NCBI RefSeq assembly: GCF_016862635.1 | Contig: NZ_BONI01000014.1 | Coordinates: forward strand, 80,242-144,241 | From: Catellatospora coxensis | Lineage (GTDB): Bacteria; Actinomycetota; Actinomycetes; Mycobacteriales; Micromonosporaceae | Direction: 5' to 3' | DNA length: 64,000 bases | Shown: positions 41,901-48,559 of the stretch, in pieces | Position numbering within the stretch: the first letter of the stretch is position 1 | Layout of the letters: every line of letters starts with the position of its first letter | The notes under the pieces: model-generated | Databases searched by the model: none | What the model was told of the DNA's origin: nothing | What the model saw: the letters and a program-made list of their open reading frames with translations, nothing else | Made by a program: the position numbers and the translations under genes

Positions 41901-43072
41901 CGGAGCTTGCCGACGCGTGGCGCGAACTGGGTGAGTACACCCGGGCCCGGAAACTGGCCGTTGACGTGGTTCGGCGACTACACGCAAGCCCGGTCCACGG
42001 TGCCGACCATGAACTGACCCTGGCCGCGGTCGTCGGCGCGGCCACCGACCTACTGGTGGCCGGCGAATACGCCCAGGCAGTCACGGCCAGCCGGCAGAAC
42101 TACGAACGATCACTGGCGGTGTTGGGAACAACCCACCCGCGCACCGCGGACTGCCGGCGGCGGCTGTCGGCGAGCCTGCGCCATGCGGGCAGCTACACCG
42201 AGGCGGCCGACCTGGACACGCGGGAATTCGAGCGGCTGGAGGCCGAGGACAGCGCCGCAACCGTCCGGGTCGCCTTCGCGCTCGCCGAGGACCAGTTCGG
42301 GCTGGGGCACTACGACCGGGCTCTGGAGCTACTGGACCGCTACCTGCCCCTCGGCAGCAGGCTGATCGGCGAGGGCGACTCGGGCATGCTGGCGGCCCGG
42401 CGCACGGCCGCGGTTGCCCGCAGCCGCCTGGGCTGGCCCCAGGCGCTCGACGAACTCGCAGTGTTGTATGCGCGCTGCCGCGAGATGCTCGACCGTTCGG
42501 ACGCCCACCTGCTGTCGGTGACGATCAGTTACGCCAACGCGCTGCGGAATGCGGGTGTCACCTCACGGGCCGAGGGCCTCGTCCGTGACGCCGTCGAAGG
42601 TTATCGGAGCAGGCTGTCCGACGGGCATCCGCAGACCGCTGCCGCCCGGGTGAGTCTCGCGGCGATGCTACGAGCCCGTGGCCGGCGTACGGATGCCCGA
42701 GATACGGGGCGTCAGGCCGCTGATCAGCTCACGACACTGTTGGGAGCGAGCCACCCGCACGCTATCGCGGCCGCCGTCAACCATGCGACCGACCTGTCGC
42801 TGACTGGTGACCGGGTCGGCGCGGTGCGGGTATCCCAGAAGGCGTACGCGACCGCGCTCCACGCGCGCGGACCACGTCACCCGGATACGCTGGCGGCGGG
42901 CACGAATCTGGCATTGGACCTGGCATCTGTCGGCACACCCGACGATGACCTGTGGGAGCTTATGCTGACCGGTTGGCAAGATCTGCTCGGTGAGCATGAA
43001 TTTGTCACGCGGGTGGTGCTCGGTTCACGCGTCGAATGCGATATTGATCCGATGCCGATCAACACCAGATGA
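38945..43072 (+). CDS. SAV_2336/vWA, NB-ARC and TPR protein, 1375 residues
   Basis: The N-terminal region (1-130) resembles SAV_2336-type N-termini. A vWA domain starts around 155 (FDLALVVDISQSMQLW) with an intact D-x-S-x-S MIDAS at 164-168. At about 600-900 a STAND NTPase follows: NFSFTGRRAALARIRAAFE, P-loop LHGIRGSGKTQIAAEFAHRY and Walker B YLLIFDDVDSEQ. From about 950 the protein is a long run of TPR-like helices (LDLASVGTPDDD at the end). NB-ARC/TPR proteins oligomerise on ligand sensing. With the MoxR ATPase and VMAP it should form the sensor-switch of the system. FxsT-like proteins have a related order. Confidence 0.85.
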   Translation: MTDAGAGLARVITGLERFRAEEIADALWLAAHVSAGPDRATALRPPKDTRSDKLPMPAPGAESSLGASLPGPSELQVLPVHADVGAAAGSPVRASALRAVSTWSGPAQLPLMRALRPWRRTSIAARRHELDEDATASFSADVGRLVPVMRPSREQRFDLALVVDISQSMQLWRDGAQELRRTFERLGAFRSIQLYAFDADTGWVGPQRLRHAPTAGRSQRPAVLWNPARPRLVVMYTDGIGAAWHNDAVAMLAQWRRGGPVAVVHALPHRLWERTRLAAVPVWWSPAGHADGGLHGELRGGARAVPRDGIRFLSVPLLEFRPDWLAAWSKAIAEGQPRVPGAAVNLTASAPRQTGGGEVGARVRAFRVWATDAAFALAGHLSAAPLTVPIMQHVQRSLLPSSGPADLAEVFLSGLLTRVAGASGVAARNAVAYDFAPGVRDLLRRTASRPDLHDVLMTLAAAPGDLAAPFGQILDYRLLFPSEAGTAALDQASRPFAVIAADALRALGGEFAVAAERIAPRAPAADSDVRAASHTTASSPAATAAERHGSSSAHGGVAVAEARASYKRFKGLRDRGQVDWPVQNLPARNFSFTGRRAALARIRAAFEQRAHTTVVLHGIRGSGKTQIAAEFAHRYAENYPIVWWVRCGHVDQARVGMIDLAERLGLLDDSRVDGSLAELRLYLSASDVPYLLIFDDVDSEQERTIRELLPSEGGHVILTTTDRELSYDATMLEVEVLDFAPDEASEFLSRRLPGITDGQLADFIELAGRLPQALDIAALIDPAVLHTQYAPSDPVVSALDIARAELSPEHRDVCDLFAWFGSAPVPIALLQRAGAVLPSPLAMILRNRIELRRALRALANSGLIRLTEHQVEMTRLARQALRAVLPADADARARHHVHEILARAALGSPGTLTQGELAAISSHVQPARLVESVNSDAQRLIAHVIRHRSLTGDLTGAADLASQAVNVWQRPEFLGPDHELVLSVQAELADAWRELGEYTRARKLAVDVVRRLHASPVHGADHELTLAAVVGAATDLLVAGEYAQAVTASRQNYERSLAVLGTTHPRTADCRRRLSASLRHAGSYTEAADLDTREFERLEAEDSAATVRVAFALAEDQFGLGHYDRALELLDRYLPLGSRLIGEGDSGMLAARRTAAVARSRLGWPQALDELAVLYARCREMLDRSDAHLLSVTISYANALRNAGVTSRAEGLVRDAVEGYRSRLSDGHPQTAAARVSLAAMLRARGRRTDARDTGRQAADQLTTLLGASHPHAIAAAVNHATDLSLTGDRVGAVRVSQKAYATALHARGPRHPDTLAAGTNLALDLASVGTPDDDLWELMLTGWQDLLGEHEFVTRVVLGSRVECDIDPMPINTR

Positions 43073-43137
43073 CGCCTCGTCACCCGGGCAGCGTGATGGT
43101 CGCCCTCAACGGCTTCCAGCGAGAACTAGCGGCGCTG

Positions 43138-43512
43138 TCACGGGGCTGGCCAATTGCGGGCCACGGCGGCGAGGGCTTCGTCGACGGTGAGCCCGAGCTG
43201 CTTGGCGGCCTGGACGTACTGGCGGGCCAGGGTCTCCCCGCGATCCTCGCGTGGTCGCCGGTCCGGTCCGGCCACGACGGTTCCGGCGGCACGGCGCGTG
43301 CGGACCAGGCCGGCCGACTCCAGTTCCTGGTATGCCCGAGCCACGGTCCCGGCGGACAGGCCGAGGTCGGCGGCGAGCTGCCGGATGGGCGGCAACCGGT
43401 GGCCGGTGGGCAGGGCGCCGCTGTTGATGAGGTCGGCGATCTGCCGGCGGATCTGTTCGTATGGCGGCGTGTACAGATCCGTGTCGACCGCGATCTCGGG
43501 CAGCTGGGTCAT
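43138..43512 (-). CDS. GntR-family (YtrA-type) regulator
   Basis: 124 residues. PPYEQIRRQIADLINSGALP, then HRLPPIRQLAADLGLSAGTVARAYQEL and LVRTRRAAGTVV form the GntR winged helix. The short C-terminal tail (about 50 residues, LARQYVQAAKQLGLTVDEAL) marks the YtrA subfamily. Such regulators control neighbouring membrane transporters. The ATG at 43512 overlaps the upstream membrane-protein gene (ATGA). The palindrome at 44238-44290 is its likely operator. Confidence 0.92.
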   Translation of the reverse strand: MTQLPEIAVDTDLYTPPYEQIRRQIADLINSGALPTGHRLPPIRQLAADLGLSAGTVARAYQELESAGLVRTRRAAGTVVAGPDRRPREDRGETLARQYVQAAKQLGLTVDEALAAVARNWPAP

Positions 43513-44228
43513 GCCCGCACCTTGCGTCCGAACAGCAGCACCGAGACGAGGTAGGCCCAGAAGACGACCACCCCGACCGCGGCCACGGCGGCCACGGTCT
43601 GGGGCAGGCCGATTCCCGGGTCCTGGTCGACACATCGGACGGTCATGGCGCCGTTGACGGCGGCGAGGGCGACTCCGGCCAGCGGTGTCAGCACGGCTAT
43701 GCCGTACCCGCTGATGATCACCTCGCCGGCGCGGCGGCGGGCCACGTCGTCGCCGGCGAAACGGGGCCGGCGGGTGACCGTCTGAAGCGCGACGAAGGCC
43801 AGTGCGAGGCAGGCGGCGGTCGCGATGAGGATCGGGATCGAGTAGTAGCTGCCCGGCCAGGGCGTGTTGGTCTGCAACCCGTCGCCGCACCGGTTGCTGA
43901 TCGCTCGTCCGGCCCTGCCCAGGTCGTCGGCGACGCCGACCGCGGTGGTGGCGGTGAGCAGCGCGATGAGCAGGACGGTGCCGAGGCCGGCCACCCAGGT
44001 GGGGTAGACGGGCAGGTAGTCCCGGATGCGGCGCACGGTCAGCGAGGCGGTGCGTGGTCCGGTGGTGGCGGCTCGGGGAGTGAGCCGTTCGGCGACCAGC
44101 GCGGTCAGCAGCAGCACCATGGCGAAGGCGGGCCCGGCCAGGGCGTAGCCGCGGCCGAGCGGCAGGTGGGCGGCGGTCTGCCAGGCGACGGCGGCGCCCA
44201 GGGCGATGCCGACAAGGCGAGGCAGCAT
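43509..44228 (-). CDS. Integral membrane protein controlled by GntR
   Basis: 239 residues with about six transmembrane helices: LVGIALGAAVAWQTAA, AFAMVLLLTALVAERL, WVAGLGTVLLIALLTATTAV, YYSIPILIATAACLALAFVAL, IAVLTPLAGVALAAVNGAM and VAAVAAVGVVVFWAYLVSVLLF. No ATP-binding or catalytic motif. YtrA-type loci elsewhere encode ABC permeases, but no ATPase gene is next to this one. AAGGAG lies before the ATG at 44228, just inside the large palindrome. Function unknown. Confidence 0.8.
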   Translation of the reverse strand: MLPRLVGIALGAAVAWQTAAHLPLGRGYALAGPAFAMVLLLTALVAERLTPRAATTGPRTASLTVRRIRDYLPVYPTWVAGLGTVLLIALLTATTAVGVADDLGRAGRAISNRCGDGLQTNTPWPGSYYSIPILIATAACLALAFVALQTVTRRPRFAGDDVARRRAGEVIISGYGIAVLTPLAGVALAAVNGAMTVRCVDQDPGIGLPQTVAAVAAVGVVVFWAYLVSVLLFGRKVRA

Positions 44229-44237
44229 GGCGGCTCC

Positions 44238-44290
44238 TTGTATCGAGGGGTCGGTACAAGAGTAGTACTTGTGTCAACCCCTCGATACAA
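44238..44290. promoter_or_regulatory. Nested long palindrome, GntR operator
   Basis: Outer arms 44238-44251 and 44277-44290 are perfectly complementary over 14 bases. Inner arms acaag (44256-44260) and cttgt (44268-44272) share the same centre at 44264. A minus-strand TTGACA lies in the right part (44271-44276). The repeat directly precedes the GntR operon and is best read as its operator. Its length would also allow a cruciform. Confidence 0.7.
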
Positions 44291-44354
44291 GATGGGAGCC
44301 TGAGCGGCCCCGGCGCGAACTGCGCTGTGATGACCCCGACACCCCGGCTCGCGC

Positions 44355-44385
44355 TTGACCTTGACACGGTGACAAGGTCTTGACT
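44355..44385 (+). promoter_or_regulatory. MerR-type promoter with 19-bp spacer
   Basis: TTGACC (44355-44360) and a weak TTGACT -10 (44380-44385) are separated by 19 bases, the hallmark of MerR-activated promoters. A 23-base palindrome (44357-44379) with outer arms gaccttg and caaggtc and a single mismatch fills this interval. It lies just upstream of the HEAT/MerR genes and is the likely binding site of the MerR-HEAT protein. Confidence 0.65.
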
Positions 44386-44406
44386 GCGGTCGAGGAGGTG
44401 GTTCCG

Positions 44407-45075
44407 ATGACCACGCAGGAGCAGGAGACGAACATCACGCAGGCCCGCCGTGCCCTGGCGCACCGGGACCCGTCGGTCCGGCTGCGGGCGGCACTGGCCG
44501 TCGGCACGACCCCGGACCCGCGCTCGGTCACCGCGCTCGTCCAGCGGTGCGCCGTCGAACCCGAGTTCTACGTACGCGAGATGCTCACCTGGGCGCTGAC
44601 CCGCCACACGCCGTCGACGACGGTCCCGCAACTCGTCGACGAACTCCGCTCGCCACAGCCCCAGGCACGCAGCCAGGCCCTGCACACCTTGTCCAAGATC
44701 GGAGACCGGCAGGCCTGGCCCGCGATCACCGGCGCGCTGCTGACCGACCCCGACGACGCCGTCGCGCAGACCGCCTGGCGGGCGGCCGTCGTGCTGGCGC
44801 CCGAGGAGGCGCGATCCGAGCTGGCGGCCGTCCTGGTGACGCAGCTCGGCCGCGGCGGGCGGGAGACGCAGCTGAGCCTGAGCCGATCGCTGATCGCGCT
44901 CGGTGAGGTGATCACGCCGATCCTGCACGCCGCGACCACGGACCCCGATCCCGGCGTGCGCGAGCACGCGCTCGCCACGCACCGGCTGTGGCTCGACCCG
45001 GACGCCGGCTTCCAGCTCGCCGTCGAGGCGGCCAAACGTGTCGCGGCCCTGGGCAGGGCCGCCGAGGAAGGATGA
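44407..45075 (+). CDS. HEAT-repeat protein
   Basis: 222 residues; GAGGAGG lies eight bases before the ATG at 44407. Repeating two-helix units are visible: NITQARRALAHRDPSVRLRAALAVG, then VTALVQRCAVEPEFYVREMLTWAL, TVPQLVDELRSPQPQARSQALHTLS and PAITGALLTDPDDAVAQTAWRAAV. The D/P-x-x-V-R/A-x-x-A spacing is that of HEAT/PBS-lyase repeats. These act as protein-binding scaffolds. It is followed eight bases later by a MerR protein that itself ends in HEAT repeats, so the pair probably interacts. Confidence 0.85.
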   Translation: MTTQEQETNITQARRALAHRDPSVRLRAALAVGTTPDPRSVTALVQRCAVEPEFYVREMLTWALTRHTPSTTVPQLVDELRSPQPQARSQALHTLSKIGDRQAWPAITGALLTDPDDAVAQTAWRAAVVLAPEEARSELAAVLVTQLGRGGRETQLSLSRSLIALGEVITPILHAATTDPDPGVREHALATHRLWLDPDAGFQLAVEAAKRVAALGRAAEEG

Positions 45076-45082
45076 TCATCCA

Positions 45083-46102
45083 GTGTTGATCGGAGAAGTG
45101 GCCCGCAGGTCCGGGGTCAGCGCCCGCATGCTCCGCCACTACGACTCCCTCGGCCTCGTGCGGCCCACCGGGCGCAGCGGCACCGGCTACCGCGAGTACT
45201 CCGACGACGACATCCGGCGGATCTTCCACATCGAGAGCCTGCGCTCGCTCGGGCTGTCGCTGCGTGAGGTCGGGCGCGCCCTCGACGACCCCGACTTCAC
45301 GCCATCGGGGCTCGTCGACGACCTCATCCAGCAGACCCTCGACCGCATCGCCGACGAGACGGAACTGCTGACCCGGCTGCGCCGCATCGGCGCCGCCGGG
45401 CCCGCCGGCTGGGACGACGTCCTGCAGATCATCGCACTGCTGCAGGCGCTCAACTCGGACAGCGCCGGCAGGCGCCAGCGAGCGGTGCTGTCCTCGGCCC
45501 CCGGGGACCGCATGCCGGTCGAGGCACTGGTCGAGGCGGCCCTGAGCGAAGCCGACCCGAACGTCGCCGGAGCCCTGCGCTGGGCTCTGGCACGATCGGG
45601 CGGCGAAGGGCTGGCACTGCTGGCCCGCGGACTCGAAGCACCCGAGGCTGAGGTGCGTAAACGTGCCGTCCAAGCCATCGCCGCGATCGGCGACGACGCC
45701 GCGGACGCCTTGCTGCACGACGCGCTCGCCAACGCCGACATCGCCGTGCGCAGGCACGCGGCCCTGGCGCTCGGCCCGCGCGGCGTGGCGGACACCGTCC
45801 CGACGCTCATCGACATGGTCGTCGCCGAGGTGAACGACGTCGAGGCCGCCGACGCCCTCAGCGCCCTCGCCGCCGACCCCGCCACCGCGGACCGGATCGC
45901 CGCCGGGCTCATCACCCACCTCGACACCCACGCCGCCGACGCGTCCGCCCGCCGGCGGCTGACCCAGGCGTTCGCCGGCATCCCGGGCGAGGCCGCGTCC
46001 CGCACCCTCGCCGAGCTGGCCCGGGACGAGGACCGCGGCGTGGCGCTGACCGCGGCGTACATCATCCGGCTGCGCGACGCCGGCAACGAGGGCGGACGCT
46101 GA
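45083..46102 (+). CDS. MerR-family regulator with C-terminal HEAT repeats
   Basis: 339 residues from the GTG at 45083. The N-terminal MerR winged helix is clear: VLIGEVARRSGVSARMLRHY, GLVRPTGRSGTGYREYSDDD and the helix R-I-F-H-I-E-S-L. A dimerisation helix (to about 110) is followed by HEAT repeats (EALVEAALSEADPNVAGALRWALAR, EAPEAEVRKRAVQAIAAIGD, and further units). No Cys metal site is present. The effector domain thus looks like a protein sensor; the neighbouring HEAT protein is the obvious partner. Its own operator is the 19-bp-spacer promoter. Confidence 0.87.
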   Translation: MLIGEVARRSGVSARMLRHYDSLGLVRPTGRSGTGYREYSDDDIRRIFHIESLRSLGLSLREVGRALDDPDFTPSGLVDDLIQQTLDRIADETELLTRLRRIGAAGPAGWDDVLQIIALLQALNSDSAGRRQRAVLSSAPGDRMPVEALVEAALSEADPNVAGALRWALARSGGEGLALLARGLEAPEAEVRKRAVQAIAAIGDDAADALLHDALANADIAVRRHAALALGPRGVADTVPTLIDMVVAEVNDVEAADALSALAADPATADRIAAGLITHLDTHAADASARRRLTQAFAGIPGEAASRTLAELARDEDRGVALTAAYIIRLRDAGNEGGR

Positions 46103-46210
46103 TCAGCAGCGTGACCGGCACCGGGCCCCTGTCCGCGTGAACACACTGCGCTGTCGGTTACCGGACGATTGCCTTCTGCCGCAGGCTACGGTGCCGTAGG
46201 TCCTCCAGGT

Positions 46211-46663
46211 GTGGAATCAGAGTCGTCGACCCGGCGGATGCGCAGCCTTTACCGCACGCTACTCGAATCCGACCCGTCCGTCACCAGTGCCGACGTGGTT
46301 CATGAGGAGGCCACCGACCTTCCCCTGCCCGATCTGCGCCGAGCGCTGATCGCCAAGTACGAGGCGAATCCGGCGACGCAGCGGATCGAACTGCGAGTCG
46401 CCGGAGCCTCGGTCGGGGTGACCACTCGGCGGAGGGTTTGCCGCAAGCCCGGCGATGCGGGTGTGGTCGGCGACACACCCGCCGGTGAAGGTGATCGCGC
46501 TACCCAGCCCGGTGACTCGACCCGTTACCGAACAGTCGACTTTCGCTGCTCAAGCTGTGACCAAGGCGCATCACTGTCCTTCTACGACGAGCGCCGGATG
46601 CCGAAGTGCCCCACGGCCGGACATCATGTGATGGAGCTGGTGCGCGAGGGCGCCGAGTCATGA
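46211..46663 (+). CDS. Zinc-ribbon protein, first gene of the second conflict operon
   Basis: 150 residues from the GTG at 46211; an ATG at 46238 is possible. The N-terminal half is helical (TRRMRSLYRTLLESDPSV, DLPLPDLRRALIAKYEANP). The C-terminal half reads TVDFRCSSCDQGASLSFYDE, then MPKCPTAGHHVMEL, a ribbon with C-x-x-C plus a third Cys and a His. The latter suggests a Zn site. Family not recognised. Its stop overlaps the next start (ATGA), so it belongs to the six-gene operon. A metal-dependent sensing or adaptor role is only a guess. Confidence 0.62.
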   Translation: MESESSTRRMRSLYRTLLESDPSVTSADVVHEEATDLPLPDLRRALIAKYEANPATQRIELRVAGASVGVTTRRRVCRKPGDAGVVGDTPAGEGDRATQPGDSTRYRTVDFRCSSCDQGASLSFYDERRMPKCPTAGHHVMELVREGAES

Positions 46664-47601
46664 GCCTGGACAAGATAGCGACCCCGCCGAAGGGCCTGGA
46701 CTCCAGCCGGCTGTACCGCGTGATCTACCTGCCCACCTATGCCCTCCTGCTGTTCCTGCTGGTGCTGGTCTGGGCGGGCGCACCGGGCGACGAGCTCGAC
46801 TTCCGCGCCGCGTGGACGACGGCGACCAAGCTGAGCGTGCTGGAGATCGCACTGATCGCCGTGGCCGTGATCGTGCTCGCCGCGGTGCTGCACCCGTTGC
46901 AGTTGACGGTGATGCGCCTGCTCGAGCAAGGCCCGCCGAGCTGGCTGGGCGCGGGTCTGCTGCGCAAGTGGCAGCGTCACCGCAAACGGAAGCTCGAAGA
47001 ACGGGCGGCCTTGCCCGGACCATCCGCCACGAAGCTGCCCGACGAGCAGGTCCGCCAGGCCGGTCTCGCCGGATCGGAACTGCGACGACGCTTTCCGCTG
47101 CCGGACCACCTCGTCCGGGCCACCGCCCTCGGCAACGTCCTCACCGCGATGGAGGACCTGGCCGGGCGCGTCTACAGCATCGACACGGTCGTCGCCTGGC
47201 CCCGGCTGTACGCGGTGCTGGGCGACCGGATGAAGGCCGTCGTCGATGACCGCCGCGACACGATGGACGCCGCGGTCCAGCTGACCGCCTCGGCGGGCAT
47301 CGGCGCGATCGCCGCCGGTGCGCTGCTGTGGGGTGCGGAGGACTGGTGGTGGCTGCTCACACTGGCGCCGTTGGTACTGGCCGTCCTGTGCTATGCCGGG
47401 GCGGTCAAGGCGGCACTGGCCTACGCCGAGTCCGTTCACGTCGCCTATGACATGCACCGCTTCGACCTGCTCAAGGCGCTCCACCTGGCGACGCCCACCT
47501 GCCTGAGCGCGGAACGCGCGATACACCGGCAGCTCAGCGACCTGTGGCGGCAAGGGGTCCCGCCGGATCTTGAATATGTGAGCGAGAAGGAAGCAAAGTG
47601 A
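46660..47601 (+). CDS. Four-TM membrane protein of the conflict operon
   Basis: 313 residues. Two N-terminal helices (IYLPTYALLLFLLVLVWAGA and VLEIALIAVAVIVLAAVLHPL) are followed by a charged cytoplasmic region (LLRKWQRHRKRKLEERAALP). Two further helices (IGAIAAGALLWG and WLLTLAPLVLAVLCYAGAV) and a soluble C-terminus end the protein. There are no catalytic motifs. It could be a membrane sensor or the pore-forming or target end of the system. It overlaps the neighbours by four bases at both ends. Confidence 0.78.
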   Translation: MSLDKIATPPKGLDSSRLYRVIYLPTYALLLFLLVLVWAGAPGDELDFRAAWTTATKLSVLEIALIAVAVIVLAAVLHPLQLTVMRLLEQGPPSWLGAGLLRKWQRHRKRKLEERAALPGPSATKLPDEQVRQAGLAGSELRRRFPLPDHLVRATALGNVLTAMEDLAGRVYSIDTVVAWPRLYAVLGDRMKAVVDDRRDTMDAAVQLTASAGIGAIAAGALLWGAEDWWWLLTLAPLVLAVLCYAGAVKAALAYAESVHVAYDMHRFDLLKALHLATPTCLSAERAIHRQLSDLWRQGVPPDLEYVSEKEAK

Positions 47602-48557
47602 CGATCGCGGACCCAGACCACTCGATCCTGCCGTTCTCGCTGATCGTCGGCCAACAGGAGTTACAGACGGCACTCCAGATCTCATACGTGGATCCGGGTG
47701 TCGGCGTGCTGGCCACCGGAGGGCGGGGGACGGCGAAGTCGACGACGATCCGATCGTTCTCGCGGATGGCCTACAGCTCTCTGCCGGTCACGCTGCCGAT
47801 CGGGGCGACCGAGGACCGGGTTCTGGGCGGGCTGAGCGTCGAGGCCCTGCTGCGCGGCGAGCACTATCGGCAGCCGGGCCTGCTGGAGCAGGCCAGCGAG
47901 TCGGAAGGCCGCATGCTGTACATCGATGAGGTCAACCTGCTCGACGATCATCTGGTGAACATCATCCTTGATGCGGCCTCCACCGGTGTGCTGGAGGTGC
48001 AGCACGATCATGTCGACCAGCCCTCGGTGCCGGTGAAGTTCGCGCTGGTGGGATCGATGAACCCGGACGAAGGCGGGCTGAGGCCGCAGCTGCTCGACCG
48101 GTTCGGCCTGGTGGTGACCGTGAAGCCGGACAACGACGCCACCTACCGCAGGCAGGTGCTGGAGAACGTGCTGAGGTTCGACGAGGAGTTCGCCAAGCCG
48201 ACCTCCCCGTATCTGGACGAGCAACGCGCCATGGATGAGAGGACCGCGAGGCGACTCAAAGAGGCGCGCGATCGCCGCGCGACAGTCCGGGTCGACTGGG
48301 CTCTGCACGCCTGCGCCCGGGTCGCTGCGGAGTTCGAGCTCGCCGGGCACCGCGGGGAGATCATGCTTTTGCGGGCCGCTCGGGCGCTTGCCGCTGTGCA
48401 GGACAGCGACGTGATCAACGAGTCGCACATCTTGACAGCAGCTCAGTTCGCGTTGGTCCATCGCCGGCACAGTGCCGAGTCGGGCACGCTCGTCGCCTGG
48501 TCCGACGATGACCAGGGACGCGTTCACCAGGTGCTCGACGAGATGGACAAAGGCTGA
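47598..48557 (+). CDS. BchI/ChlI-like AAA+ ATPase
   Basis: 319 residues. GQQELQTALQISYVDPGVGV precedes Walker A GGRGTAKSTTIRSFSRMA. Walker B is MLYIDEVNLLDDHLVNIILD and the Mg-chelatase-type sensor follows (FALVGSMNPDEGGLRPQLLDRFGL). The C-terminal lid includes RGEIMLLRAARALAAVQ. The order and loops are those of Mg-chelatase I subunits. With the D-like vWA gene two bases downstream it forms an I/D pair used here in a non-photosynthetic context. GTG start overlaps the preceding stop. Confidence 0.9.
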   Translation: MTIADPDHSILPFSLIVGQQELQTALQISYVDPGVGVLATGGRGTAKSTTIRSFSRMAYSSLPVTLPIGATEDRVLGGLSVEALLRGEHYRQPGLLEQASESEGRMLYIDEVNLLDDHLVNIILDAASTGVLEVQHDHVDQPSVPVKFALVGSMNPDEGGLRPQLLDRFGLVVTVKPDNDATYRRQVLENVLRFDEEFAKPTSPYLDEQRAMDERTARRLKEARDRRATVRVDWALHACARVAAEFELAGHRGEIMLLRAARALAAVQDSDVINESHILTAAQFALVHRRHSAESGTLVAWSDDDQGRVHQVLDEMDKG

Positions 48558-48559
48558 GC

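Noticed and set aside
43138..44982. A 614-residue fusion of GntR with upstream sequence
   Set aside because: The frame crosses the membrane-protein gene in the wrong phase. The ATG at 43512 with ATGA overlap defines the real GntR start.
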